From NCBI RefSeq assembly GCF_905196875.1, contig NZ_CAJJWO010000074.1, positions 1 through 25,189 of the forward strand: DNA of 25,189 nt, written 5' to 3'. Of this stretch, positions 1-7,323 are shown piece by piece (the stretch's first letter is position 1; each line of letters begins with the position of its first letter). The translations under genes were made by a program, and so were the position numbers. The notes below the pieces were generated by a model. It was given only the letters and a program-made list of their open reading frames with translations. It was not told where the DNA came from and made no database searches. This DNA is from an uncultured Parabacteroides sp. (GTDB lineage: Bacteria > Bacteroidota > Bacteroidia > Bacteroidales > Tannerellaceae).

Positions 1-164
1 TTAATCCGTTTGATCTGAAACGTTCTGCCGGTGTCGGGGTACGTATCTTCCTTCCGATGATCGGTTTGATGGGTATCGACTGGGCATATGGTTTCGACAA
101 AGTGGATGGAGCTCGTAGTGCAGGTGGTAGCAACTTCCACTTCATCATTGGACAAGAGTTCTAA
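1..164 (+). CDS. bamA: BamA C-terminal end (partial outer-membrane barrel assembly protein)
   Basis: The window opens inside a coding frame (first full codon at base 3) that runs to TAA at 162-164. The 53 visible residues contain a barrel-strand pattern and the segment RIFLPMIGLMGIDWAYGFD, typical of the last strands of BamA/Omp85 proteins, and the protein ends in phenylalanine, the usual terminal residue of outer-membrane barrels. BamA inserts other beta-barrel proteins into the outer membrane. Its position directly before two OmpH-like chaperones is the order commonly seen in Bacteroidetes and supports the call. Only the end is present, so the POTRA domains cannot be checked. Confidence 0.85.
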   Translation, partial: NPFDLKRSAGVGVRIFLPMIGLMGIDWAYGFDKVDGARSAGGSNFHFIIGQEF

Positions 165-223
165 TAGTAAATGGCAGATTAATTGAAAATTAACAATTCA
201 GCACTAAGCGTTAACCATAATTC

Positions 224-255
224 ATTGGAACAAAGTAAACCCTCCGCTATATTTG
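224..255 (+). promoter_or_regulatory. Bacteroidetes-type promoter for the first ompH gene
   Basis: ATTG at 224-227, a 20-base spacer, and TATATTTG at 248-255 match the Bacteroidetes -33/-7 pattern (TTTG, N19-20, TAnnTTTG). The start codon follows at 289. This suggests ompH is transcribed separately from, or in addition to, bamA. Confidence 0.6.
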
Positions 256-288
256 TAGTCAGAGAGTGAAACTATAAAAAGAAAGCGT

Positions 289-804
289 ATGAAGAAGATT
301 ATTGTTTTGAGTTGTATGATGCTCCTTTGCTCTTTTGCCGGGATGGCGCAAAAGTTTGCTTTGATAGATATGGAATATATCCTGAAGAATATTCCGGCTT
401 ATGAAATGACAAATGAACAATTAAGCCAGGTGTCAAAGAAATGGCAGAATGAGGTGGAAGCAATACAGCAGGAGGCGCAAAATATGTATAAAACCTATCA
501 GAGTGATTTGGTATTCCTTTCTGCTGAAATGAAGACAAAGCGTGAAGAAGAAATCGTGAAGAAGGAACAGGAAGCGCAAGACCTGAAACGTACTTATTTC
601 GGACCGGAAGGTGAATTGTTCAAAAAGCGTGAAAGCTTGATGAAACCGATACAGGATGAAATTTATAATGCAGTGAAGGAAATATCGGAAGACAAGGGAT
701 ATCAACTTGTTGTTGACCGTGCTTCAGCTATGAGTATTATTTTTGCATCTCCAAAGATCGATATCAGCAATGAAGTGCTGTTAAAGTTAGGATATTCAAA
801 ATAA
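289..804 (+). CDS. OmpH/Skp-family periplasmic chaperone (copy 1)
   Basis: 171 residues. A Sec signal peptide (MKKIIVLSC..., hydrophobic to about residue 19, likely cut before QKF) is followed by the short strand FALIDMEYIL, the start of the OmpH/Skp fold. Residues about 40-110 are a long charged helix rich in K, E and Q, the coiled-coil tentacle of this family, and the last 40 residues (KGYQLVVDRASAMSIIFASP) return to the core strands. Skp-like proteins hold unfolded outer-membrane proteins in the periplasm and deliver them to BamA, which fits the bamA gene just upstream. Length is close to E. coli Skp (about 160). Its own promoter lies at 224-255. The family call is secure; client range is unknown. 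Confidence 0.88.
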   Translation: MKKIIVLSCMMLLCSFAGMAQKFALIDMEYILKNIPAYEMTNEQLSQVSKKWQNEVEAIQQEAQNMYKTYQSDLVFLSAEMKTKREEEIVKKEQEAQDLKRTYFGPEGELFKKRESLMKPIQDEIYNAVKEISEDKGYQLVVDRASAMSIIFASPKIDISNEVLLKLGYSK

Positions 805-817
805 ATGCTTACATTTG
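787..817 (+). promoter_or_regulatory. Promoter for the second ompH gene, followed by a small dyad
   Basis: TACATTTG at 810-817 is an exact TAnnTTTG match with TTAG (a weak -33 element) 19 bases upstream, overlapping the end of the first ompH. A short dyad TGTGC-N7-GCACA at 816-832 covers the probable transcription start and could be an operator or a 5'-end hairpin; I cannot tell which. Confidence 0.5.
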
Positions 818-873
818 TGCGCTTTATGCACACAAAATATAATTGATTAATAACAAGTAATATTTTATAGAAA

Positions 874-1377
874 ATGAAGAAACTGATTATTTTATTGTTG
901 ATGATCCTCCCGTTAGGAGTTTTTGCTCAGGACATGAAAGTGGCAATTGTTAATACAAACGATCTTATTCCATTAATGCCTGAAGTAACTGCTATGCAGG
1001 AAACTCTGAAGCAGATGAATGACAAGTACATGGGTGAAATGAAGACCATGCAGGATGAATACGAAAAGAAGTATGCTGACTATATCGCACAGCAGGATTC
1101 AATGACAGAAAATATCAAACTGAGAAGAATGCAGGAACTTTCAGATATCGAACAAAGAGTTCAGAACTTCACTCAGGTAGCTCGTCAGGATATGGATAAA
1201 AAACAGCAGGAGTTGTTTACACCGATCCAAGACAAAGTAAGAAATGCAATCAAAGCTGTCGGTGACGAAAAAGGGTATGCTTATATCCTCGATTCTAACC
1301 CAGGTATGGTTCTTTACACTGGAAACGCTGCTATCGATGCTACTCCATTCGTAAAAGCTAAATTAGGTTTGAAATAA
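874..1377 (+). CDS. OmpH/Skp-family periplasmic chaperone (copy 2)
   Basis: 167 residues with a signal peptide (MKKLIILLLMILPLGVFA, likely cut before QDM). The mature part begins with a strand (KVAIVNTNDLIPLMPE), continues with a Gln/Met/Lys-rich helical hairpin (about residues 45-115) and ends with the core strands (KGYAYILDSNPGMVLY). This is the same architecture as the preceding gene, with clearly diverged sequence, so the pair is an old duplication. Role: periplasmic holding of outer-membrane proteins on the way to BamA. It has an exact -7 box at 810-817 and is followed by a strong hairpin at 1394-1438. Confidence 0.88.
   Translation: MKKLIILLLMILPLGVFAQDMKVAIVNTNDLIPLMPEVTAMQETLKQMNDKYMGEMKTMQDEYEKKYADYIAQQDSMTENIKLRRMQELSDIEQRVQNFTQVARQDMDKKQQELFTPIQDKVRNAIKAVGDEKGYAYILDSNPGMVLYTGNAAIDATPFVKAKLGLK
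1364..1371 (+). promoter_or_regulatory. Possible murI promoter -7 box inside the end of ompH copy 2
   Basis: TAGGTTTG is an exact TAnnTTTG match located in the last codons of the upstream gene. No good -33 element is visible. It matters because there is no space for a promoter between the following hairpin and murI. Confidence 0.25.
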
Positions 1378-1393
1378 TACAATCTAAAGTACG

Positions 1394-1438
1394 ATACAAC
1401 AAAGGATGCCTTTCTATGAAGGGCATCCTTTGTTGTAT
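1394..1438 (+). terminator. 17-bp perfect hairpin between ompH copy 2 and murI
   Basis: Bases 1394-1410 and 1422-1438 are perfect reverse complements (arm starting ATACAACAAAGGATGCC) with an 11-base loop. The 3' arm ends in a T-rich run. It is a likely terminator or processing/attenuation hairpin for the ompH transcript. It ends only 18 bases before the murI start codon. Confidence 0.7.
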
Positions 1439-1456
1439 TATAAAAGAAGGAAGAAT

Positions 1457-2290
1457 ATGTTTTTACAACAACCGGGTCCGATCGGAGTTTTTGATTCCGG
1501 CTATGGCGGACTGACTGTATTTGACAAGATCCGTGAGGCAATGCCTGACTACGATTATATTTACCTGGGAGACAATGCCCGGGCTCCTTATGGGCCGCGT
1601 TCGTTCGAGGTGGTATACCGCTTTACCCGGCAGGCGGTGATGAAATTATTCGCTGAAGGCTGCCAACTGGTTATTCTGGCCTGTAATACGGCTTCAGCAA
1701 AAGCGTTGCGTACCATTCAGCAACGTGATCTGCCGGTGGTTGATCCCACACGTCGTGTACTGGGCGTAATACGTCCGACCGTCGAAATGATGGATCGGGT
1801 CAGTTCGACGAAGCATATCGGGATACTGGGAACCGCAGGCACAATCTCTTCCCAATCTTATTCTCTTGAAATAGAGAAGATGTTTCCTCATATAAAAGTA
1901 ACCGGCGAAGCCTGTCCGATGTGGGCTCCTCTGGTTGAAAATAACGAGTTTGATTCTCCCGGTGCCGATTATTTTGTGAAAAAGCATTTGGATCATATCC
2001 TTTCCCTCGACTCACAGATTGATACGCTGGTATTGGGGTGCACGCATTACCCATTATTGATCGGGAAGATCAATCAATATCTACCCTCCGGAATTACTGT
2101 CTTCGCACAAGGAGAATACGTAGCGGCGAGCCTGATTGATTATTTGAAAAGACATCCTGAAATGGATCGGAAGTTGACCCGCCATGGTGAATGTCGCTTT
2201 CTGACCACAGAATCGGCTGGGAAGTTTTCGGATGCTGCCTCTGTCTTTTTGAATAATCCGATAGAAGTAGAACAAATCTCTATCGACTAA
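1457..2290 (+). CDS. murI: Glutamate racemase
   Basis: 277 residues. Converts L-glutamate to D-glutamate in the cytoplasm for the peptidoglycan stem peptide. Diagnostic motifs are present: GVFDSGYGGLT near the N-terminus, ACNTASA with catalytic Cys76, and LGCTHYPLL with catalytic Cys195. I start the protein at ATG 1457 (MFLQQPGPIG), preceded by a purine-rich AAGAAGGAAGAA; the frame remains open upstream to 1406, but that ATG lies inside the terminator hairpin and would add 17 unrelated residues. Ten bases downstream begins a VanX-like dipeptidase, so the two probably form an operon around D-amino-acid and cell-wall metabolism. Confidence 0.95.
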   Translation: MFLQQPGPIGVFDSGYGGLTVFDKIREAMPDYDYIYLGDNARAPYGPRSFEVVYRFTRQAVMKLFAEGCQLVILACNTASAKALRTIQQRDLPVVDPTRRVLGVIRPTVEMMDRVSSTKHIGILGTAGTISSQSYSLEIEKMFPHIKVTGEACPMWAPLVENNEFDSPGADYFVKKHLDHILSLDSQIDTLVLGCTHYPLLIGKINQYLPSGITVFAQGEYVAASLIDYLKRHPEMDRKLTRHGECRFLTTESAGKFSDAASVFLNNPIEVEQISID

Positions 2291-2299
2291 GGAGGGAAT

Positions 2300-2968
2300 A
2301 TGAGACAAGTCCGGCATATCTTTTTATTTCTGTTGCTGCTTTCTTGTTTGCATAGCAGGGCAGAGGATCTGGATGTCTGGTTGCAAAATAAAGGGATGGT
2401 GGATGTGTCCGTGTGGGATTCGACTATCTGTGTACAGCTCGTTTATGCTACCTCCGACAATTTTATAGGGGAAGCGGTTTATTCCGGTATTACCCGTGCC
2501 TGGTTGCATCCCGATGCTGCCCAAAAATTGGTTGCAGCTCAACATTTGCTTAAGAAAGAACACCCGGAACTTACGCTGGTGGTATATGATGCCGCTCGTC
2601 CGATGTCTGTGCAACGGAAGATGTGGAGTCTGGTTCGTGGTACTGATAAAGTAAATTATGTGAGTAATCCTTCCAACGGTGGAGGGTTGCATAATTACGG
2701 AATGGCAGTGGATGTCACGATCCTGGATAAAACAGATCAGCCTTTGCCTATGGGAAGTCCTTTTGATTTCTTTGGGGAAGAGGCCCACACCAACCATGAA
2801 GAGGCCCTGCTGGCCTCTGAAAAGATAACCCGTGAAGAGTTTGATAACCGGCGTTTACTCCGCCGGATAATGAAGAATGCCGGTTTTCGTACGATCCCTT
2901 ACGAATGGTGGCATTTTAATGCTTGCAGCCGGGCCGAAGCCCGGCAAAGTTATTCTGTGTTGGATTAA
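2300..2968 (+). CDS. VanX/DdpX-like D-Ala-D-Ala dipeptidase (peptidase M15D)
   Basis: 222 residues. Zinc dipeptidases of this family hydrolyse D-alanyl-D-alanine. The catalytic set is complete with VanX-like spacing: Arg100 in YDAARP, zinc ligands His131 and Asp138 in HNYGMAVD, catalytic Glu202 and zinc ligand His205 in EWWHF. The N-terminus is hydrophobic and ends in LLSC (Cys16), so it is exported, perhaps as a lipoprotein or cleaved after SRA. It follows murI by 9 bases with an unusually good ribosome site (GGAGGG). With no VanH or VanA-like ligase nearby, a role in D-Ala-D-Ala recycling from wall turnover (as proposed for DdpX) is more likely than glycopeptide resistance. Its stop codon overlaps that of the convergent next gene. 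Confidence 0.88.
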   Translation: MRQVRHIFLFLLLLSCLHSRAEDLDVWLQNKGMVDVSVWDSTICVQLVYATSDNFIGEAVYSGITRAWLHPDAAQKLVAAQHLLKKEHPELTLVVYDAARPMSVQRKMWSLVRGTDKVNYVSNPSNGGGLHNYGMAVDVTILDKTDQPLPMGSPFDFFGEEAHTNHEEALLASEKITREEFDNRRLLRRIMKNAGFRTIPYEWWHFNACSRAEARQSYSVLD

Positions 2969-3333
2969 TTAATATTCTTACCGAATGGAGTCAGCGCAAG
3001 AGCTGCCATCTTGAAATGTTGTCTTCCCCAGGGGATACCGATTATCGTGATACACAATAAAAGACCGAATCCCAAGTGGGTCAGGCAGATCCAGAAACCT
3101 CCCAGTATGATCCAAAGTATGTTCATAATGATGCAAAGGCAGCCTCCGGAATTACCGTTGTCCGTGACTGTGCTACCGAAGGGCCATAAGGCCAGTAAAG
3201 CCAGTTTTAACGTCTGTAGTCCGAATGGTATACCAATGATGGTGACCATTAATAACAGGCTTGAGATCAGATACTCGATACTGGTAACCAGTCCTCCGAA
3301 AATTAACCAAATGATATTACCAAGAAATTTCAT
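2965..3333 (-). CDS. YccF-like inner-membrane protein
   Basis: 122 residues formed of two repeats, about residues 3-53 and 66-117. Each repeat has hydrophobic helices and the signature IIGIPFG / IIGIPWG followed by a short helix ending in PFG. This is the YccF domain arrangement (two copies per protein), seen in small bacterial inner-membrane proteins of unknown function. The gene is convergent with the dipeptidase and their stop codons share bases 2966-2967. A consensus promoter lies at 3358-3388. Function cannot be inferred from context. Confidence 0.85.
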   Translation of the reverse strand: MKFLGNIIWLIFGGLVTSIEYLISSLLLMVTIIGIPFGLQTLKLALLALWPFGSTVTDNGNSGGCLCIIMNILWIILGGFWICLTHLGFGLLLCITIIGIPWGRQHFKMAALALTPFGKNIN

Positions 3334-3357
3334 AAGCCACTGAATTTATCATGTTCA

Positions 3358-3388
3358 CAAATGTAACATAATTCTGATTAAAAGCAAT
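3358..3388 (-). promoter_or_regulatory. Promoter for the YccF-like gene
   Basis: Read on the minus strand: ATTG (3388-3385), 19-base spacer, TACATTTG (3365-3358). Start codon at 3333. A near-ideal Bacteroidetes promoter, showing this gene is not dependent on the M23 gene upstream. Confidence 0.65.
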
Positions 3389-3420
3389 AGTTATCGGGGG
3401 TGAAACCGACAGGTATCGCT

Positions 3421-4668
3421 TTACTTCCGGATAAGCATCTGTAGACTATCGAGTTCGGCAAACATCTGTTGTTTTACAATCATAAAGCTATCGCGTAGCT
3501 CAGGTTTGACCGGCAGTGAAGGAGGAGCCTCCATATTCAACGGGTTGATTGGCTCTCCGTTTTTGTGTACGCGGAAGTCCAGGTGAGGACCTGTCGACAG
3601 CCCGGTAGAACCTACATAAGCGATCACTTCTCCCTGTTGTACATGACTTCCGACCTGTATGCCCTTGGCGAACTTACTTAGGTGCATATAAGTGGTAGTA
3701 TATACCGAGTTATGCTTTACTTTCAGGAAGTTCCCGCCGCCATTCTGATAACCTTTGGCAATAACCGTTCCGGCTCCGATACTTTTTACCGGTGTTCCGA
3801 CAGGAGCAGCATAATCGACTCCATGATGCGCACGGTAACGTTTCAATATCGGGTGAAAACGAGCATTGGTGAAGCGTGAAGTTATGCGGAATATATCTAA
3901 CGGTGCTTTCAGGAAAGCCTTGCGTAGACTGTTCCCTTCCTGATCGAAATATTCGAATACGCTGTCCTGGGTAAAAGGAATGGCAACGAAGTCTTTCCCC
4001 TGGTGGTTGAATACAGCTCCCTGGATACCGTTTATATTTAATGCAGTCGTGTCATCGATATAAGCTATATCGTACAGTACACGGAACGAGTCACCCTCTT
4101 TTACGTCGTAGAAGTCTATCTGCCAGGCAAAGACATCGGCTATATTGATTGCCAGCAACGGGTTCACCCCATTTGACTGGAGAACGTTCCATAGCGAGGA
4201 GTTCAGCGTACCTTCCACATAGTGCCTTTTTAAGGTGATCGGTTTATTGAATTCGTAGGCACGTATAGTGTCGCCGGTAAGGTCGATCACAGCGTAATCT
4301 GTCCGCGACTTGGCGAAAGCGATGTAACGGATCTGTGCCGTACTGTCCTGCATTGTGAATGTGTAGTAATGCATACCCGCCTGTAGTTTGGTCGGATCGA
4401 GAACTTCAACAGACGACCGACTGATACTGTCTGCCATCAAAGCAGAAAAGCCCAGGCTGGAAAAAATAGAAGCCGGGTTGTCGCCGTTCTTCATCTTATA
4501 GTCTTTCACGTCCAATGTATCTATACATACGCCATATTGATAGACGCGTTGCTGGCTGTCGATCCATTCGCTGTTGACTTCTTCTTCGGTTTGTTTGGGT
4601 GTGTTTTTACAGGAGAGACCTAGTATGAATAATAAGATCAAAATAGGTGCAATGTTGATTCCCTTCAT
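3421..4668 (-). CDS. M23-family peptidase lipoprotein (MepM/YebA-like) with HxD in the catalytic motif
   Basis: 415 residues. A lipoprotein signal ends in LGLSC (Cys20). Residues about 45-265 match the long N-terminal part of MepM/YebA-type murein endopeptidases, and residues about 270-385 are the M23 (LytM) domain. Visible metal and active-site residues: His281 and Asp285 in HHGVD, His329 in YMHL, then His362 in GPHLDFRV. The last motif is normally HxH; here the second His is Asp364. Members with all ligands cut peptide cross-links in peptidoglycan; whether the Asp keeps zinc or the protein acts as a non-enzymatic regulator is open. The C-terminal tail (385-415) is helical. Likely anchored in a membrane facing the periplasm. 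Codes alone, with its own -7 box at 4702-4709. Confidence 0.87.
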   Translation of the reverse strand: MKGINIAPILILLFILGLSCKNTPKQTEEEVNSEWIDSQQRVYQYGVCIDTLDVKDYKMKNGDNPASIFSSLGFSALMADSISRSSVEVLDPTKLQAGMHYYTFTMQDSTAQIRYIAFAKSRTDYAVIDLTGDTIRAYEFNKPITLKRHYVEGTLNSSLWNVLQSNGVNPLLAINIADVFAWQIDFYDVKEGDSFRVLYDIAYIDDTTALNINGIQGAVFNHQGKDFVAIPFTQDSVFEYFDQEGNSLRKAFLKAPLDIFRITSRFTNARFHPILKRYRAHHGVDYAAPVGTPVKSIGAGTVIAKGYQNGGGNFLKVKHNSVYTTTYMHLSKFAKGIQVGSHVQQGEVIAYVGSTGLSTGPHLDFRVHKNGEPINPLNMEAPPSLPVKPELRDSFMIVKQQMFAELDSLQMLIRK

Positions 4669-4701
4669 TATATCCTCTTTTATTGTTTATCCATCAAGCT
4701 G

Positions 4702-4709
4702 CAAACTTA
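4702..4709 (-). promoter_or_regulatory. -7 box for the M23 peptidase gene
   Basis: On the minus strand TAAGTTTG is an exact TAnnTTTG match 33 bases before the start codon. The -33 region (AATG at the expected distance) is weak. Confidence 0.45.
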
Positions 4710-4749
4710 CGGAAAATATAAAGTGGTACATTCGCATGATTTGTATCCA

Positions 4750-4781
4750 TTTGTTAATGTTGACTAAATAGCTTACTTTTG
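4750..4781 (+). promoter_or_regulatory. Promoter for the tandem META genes
   Basis: TTTG (4750-4753), a 20-base spacer and TACTTTTG (4774-4781): an exact match to both consensus boxes. Divergent from the M23 promoter. Confidence 0.7.
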
Positions 4782-4844
4782 CGGAACAATTTGCACGTAT
4801 TTGACGTCTTATTCCTGTAAGTGATATAACAAATAGTATAGATT

Positions 4845-5273
4845 ATGAAAAGAGTAATTTTTTATGTATTAATGCTCCCGATGGTATTGGGAATGATGAT
4901 TTCTTGTTCTGAAGCCAAAACAGATGCTAAGAAACTGGAGGGTAAATGGAATGTAATTGAAGTAAAAGGCGAAAAGATCTTGAAAGAAGGATTACCTCCA
5001 TATATGGAATTTGATATGGCGCAGAATAAGTTGCACGGTAATGCCGGTTGCAATATGTTCAATACCACTGTTACATTGGATGCAAATGATGTTTCAGCGA
5101 TCACGATCGCTCCGGGAGCAGCTACGATGATGGCTTGTCCGGATATGACGACGGAAGATGCTATCATGCAGGCTATGGTTAATGTAAGTGCAGTAAAAGC
5201 CGGTAGTTCGGAGAGCGAAATGACGCTGGTCGATAAAGATGGTAATGTGTTGTTAGTTCTGTCTAAAAACTAA
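4845..5273 (+). CDS. META/HslJ-domain lipoprotein (copy 1)
   Basis: 142 residues. Lipoprotein signal with Cys21 (MMISC). The mature part is one META domain of the HslJ type: LEGKWNVIEVKG opening strand, the HGNAGCN motif in the middle, and MMACPDM followed by a helix (EDAIMQAM) and final strands. HslJ-like proteins are envelope lipoproteins linked in E. coli to heat shock and novobiocin tolerance; the biochemical role is unknown. It is 6 bases upstream of a second, diverged copy, and both probably come from the promoter at 4750-4781. Confidence 0.85.
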   Translation: MKRVIFYVLMLPMVLGMMISCSEAKTDAKKLEGKWNVIEVKGEKILKEGLPPYMEFDMAQNKLHGNAGCNMFNTTVTLDANDVSAITIAPGAATMMACPDMTTEDAIMQAMVNVSAVKAGSSESEMTLVDKDGNVLLVLSKN

Positions 5274-5279
5274 TCAAAG

Positions 5280-5723
5280 ATGAAGAAGTATTTATTTCTC
5301 TGTCTGGCTGTGGTAGGTATTGCCGTATTTGCTTCCTGTAAATCCCAGAAGGCGGTTGTAGCCTCCTTTTCCGATCTCGACGGTGAATGGAGTGTCGTAG
5401 AACTGAACGGGAAGAAACTGGACCCGGCGGACAGCAAACAGTTGATTGTGATCGATGTTGCCCGTAAACATCTATCCGGTAACGCCGGCTGTAACCGTAT
5501 GAACGGTAACATCGAGTATACGGATGCACAGAAAAACATCATCAAGTTTCCGCAGGTTGCTACCACCCGTATGGCTTGTCCTGACATGAAAGGTGAGCAG
5601 GAGTTTCTGGATGCATTGAATAAGGTGGTGCGTTTCCAGGCTGAAGGAGAGGCAAAACCTGTGAATACAATAGCCCTCTATGGAACAGATAATGGGAAGT
5701 TGATGGTTATTCAAAAGAAATAA
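5280..5723 (+). CDS. META/HslJ-domain lipoprotein (copy 2)
   Basis: 147 residues with a lipoprotein signal ending FASC (Cys20). The META domain shows LDGEWSVVELNGKKL, SGNAGCNRMNG and TRMACPDM, closer to E. coli HslJ (GCNR, ACP) than copy 1. Translation begins 6 bases after the stop of copy 1, so the pair is co-transcribed and arose by tandem duplication. A bidirectional hairpin at 5742-5775 follows. Function in the envelope is unknown. Confidence 0.87.
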   Translation: MKKYLFLCLAVVGIAVFASCKSQKAVVASFSDLDGEWSVVELNGKKLDPADSKQLIVIDVARKHLSGNAGCNRMNGNIEYTDAQKNIIKFPQVATTRMACPDMKGEQEFLDALNKVVRFQAEGEAKPVNTIALYGTDNGKLMVIQKK

Positions 5724-5741
5724 GTAACATTGTATAATAGG

Positions 5742-5775
5742 AGAGGTGGCCCTGTTGAAGGAGACCACCTCTTTT
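5742..5775 (+). terminator. Terminator after the META pair
   Basis: AGAGGTGG (5742-5749) pairs with CCACCTCT (5765-5772), followed by TTT. The inverted repeat touches the stop codon of the convergent gene ending at 5775, so it may serve both directions. Confidence 0.65.
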
Positions 5776-6407
5776 CAGTTTAAAGATAGAGCATAGTTGC
5801 ATAATTTAGTAACTCCGCCAATTGAGTAAAAATCTATCTTATAATCATCAATGTATTGTTTGAGCTGGGCTTTGTGTTTGGGGAATATTTTTAAGAATTG
5901 TTTTTCTGTTGAAAATCGTTTTAATCGTTTGTTTATCTCAACATAAAACTGATAATCAATCTTAACCAGAACTGTATTTTTCTCATTGTTATCTGTCCCA
6001 TAGATAAGATTGGAATAACTATCTACAGACGCTGTTTCTGTCTTGCCTCCATAAGTCAGATCTTTTTTGATCCGTTTGTTTCCGATGTATTGAACTAATA
6101 TTCGAGGGAGTGACTGTATTATTTCTGCAACTTCATTTCCTGATATAGGGATAAAAGTTTTGGAGCCGACTTTTATTGAAACGATCATATCCGGGTTTGA
6201 GAATTCTTTTTTCTCATTGTCTTTATCTATAAAAACAAACTTGTTATCAAACAGGTCATAGTTTGCAGGAACCTGGAATACTCTTCCGTCTTTATAGTAA
6301 ATATATGAATCTGTAAATTCCGGGAATAAGTATGGGGAATATCTATCTTGTGCAAAAAGATTTGATACCCCAAAGAAAATGATAAATAGAATCAAGGTAT
6401 ATTTCAT
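5775..6407 (-). CDS. Secreted protein of unknown function
   Basis: 210 residues. I do not recognise a family. The first 19 residues are a Sec signal peptide (cut likely after LFA, before QDRYSP). The mature protein is rich in Lys, Tyr and Ile and reads like alternating beta strands (IYYKDGRVFQV, KFVFIDKD, NPDMIVSIKVGSKTFIPI), then a mixed C-terminal half ending in a helical segment (KAQLKQYIDDYKIDF). The pattern is common among small Bacteroidetes periplasmic proteins. It is codirectional with the SusCD operon upstream but separated from it by a 12-bp terminator hairpin. I found no TAnnTTTG box in the 92-base gap. Confidence 0.7.
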   Translation of the reverse strand: MKYTLILFIIFFGVSNLFAQDRYSPYLFPEFTDSYIYYKDGRVFQVPANYDLFDNKFVFIDKDNEKKEFSNPDMIVSIKVGSKTFIPISGNEVAEIIQSLPRILVQYIGNKRIKKDLTYGGKTETASVDSYSNLIYGTDNNEKNTVLVKIDYQFYVEINKRLKRFSTEKQFLKIFPKHKAQLKQYIDDYKIDFYSIGGVTKLCNYALSLN

Positions 6408-6441
6408 ATTGTGTCTGGGAATAATGAGGTCGAAAATTGAC

Positions 6442-6482
6442 AGAAAGTAGTGGTGGTGTTTTTTTACTCTCCACTACTTTCT
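6442..6482 (-). terminator. Terminator of the susCD operon
   Basis: AGAAAGTAGTGG (6442-6453) and CCACTACTTTCT (6471-6482) form a perfect 12-bp stem with a 17-base loop, 18 bases after the stop codon of the last operon gene. Confidence 0.7.
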
Positions 6483-6499
6483 TTAGTTATGTTGACTTA

Positions 6500-7300
6500 T
6501 TACAAAGAATATGAAGTCTTTTCCTTAGCTTCTTCGGCTGTCACTTCCAGCAAGTGCACTCGAACTTCGTATAAACGTTTGTATTCCGGTGCGCCGTCCG
6601 GTCGGATAGCTGTGTTGGTTACCATGTACTGCTGTGGCTTGGTATAATCGCCGGGAGTCCCTAATCGTGGGGCTCCGTTAACAGGGTCGACTTTACAAGC
6701 ATAAAGATCTTCCATAATAAACTCCAGCACCATTTCATTTTGTTTAACAGGCATAACGACATAGCGAAACATATCTTCTTTTGCTCCGACTGCTTCACTT
6801 TCTATTTTTTCGAAATAAGCATATGGTTTCACTGTTTCGTTATCGAATGCCGATTGTATAAAAGCATGTCCTTTGTTGGGGGTATGATAACCCACTTTAT
6901 CGAAAGAAAATACATGCGCAATGTATTTTTTCCCTTCCGGTGCGGAACTGTCATCTACAATTTCCAACGTGTTTTTTACCTCCATCTTTTCTCCCGGAGC
7001 CAATGTCTTATTCAAGATTGTGACATTCGATCCGGTATTGTTGACATACTCCATTCCGGTTTCAAAAGAGCTGAGTAACGATCTGGCAATATAATTGTCC
7101 AGCCATTGTCCTTTTCCGTAATTGATTTGCCATACTTTATTTACGAAAAGTTCGCGAGGGCGATTTCTCACCAGGCCTGTTCCCAGGTCGAGTTCTGAAT
7201 ATACCGATTCGGGTACTTCATCCCAGACTATCCCGCTCTGACAGCCGGACAAAGTGGTTAAGCCGAGTGTTATTGCTAATAATATATTTTTGATTTTCAT
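6500..7300 (-). CDS. Unknown lipoprotein, third structural gene of the SusCD operon
   Basis: 266 residues with lipoprotein signal LSGC (Cys20). I do not recognise a domain. The mature part looks all-beta (IVWDEVPESVYSELDLGTGL, EYVNNTGSNVTILNKTLAPGEK, KYIAHVFSFDKVGYHTPNKGHAF), consistent with the SusE/SusF-position surface lipoproteins that bind ligand beside a SusCD complex. It starts 23 bases after susD and precedes the operon terminator, so co-transcription is likely. No glycoside hydrolase, lyase or protease gene accompanies the operon, so the nutrient taken up cannot be deduced. Confidence 0.75.
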   Translation of the reverse strand: MKIKNILLAITLGLTTLSGCQSGIVWDEVPESVYSELDLGTGLVRNRPRELFVNKVWQINYGKGQWLDNYIARSLLSSFETGMEYVNNTGSNVTILNKTLAPGEKMEVKNTLEIVDDSSAPEGKKYIAHVFSFDKVGYHTPNKGHAFIQSAFDNETVKPYAYFEKIESEAVGAKEDMFRYVVMPVKQNEMVLEFIMEDLYACKVDPVNGAPRLGTPGDYTKPQQYMVTNTAIRPDGAPEYKRLYEVRVHLLEVTAEEAKEKTSYSL

Positions 7301-7323
7301 ACTTTTGTTTTTTGATAAAATGA

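Noticed and set aside
1406..1456. Longer N-terminus for murI from ATG 1406
   Set aside because: The 17 extra codons fall within the 1394-1438 hairpin and do not match glutamate racemase; ATG 1457 has a purine-rich upstream sequence and starts the conserved GVFDSGYGG region at the normal distance.
2300..2968. Glycopeptide-resistance vanX
   Set aside because: Catalytic residues match, but vanH/vanA-type ligase and vanRS genes are absent and the gene is exported and adjacent to murI, so a wall-recycling dipeptidase is more likely.
3011..3343. 110-codon + strand ORF opposite the YccF-like gene
   Set aside because: It is the antisense shadow of a clear membrane-protein gene; no domain, no promoter.
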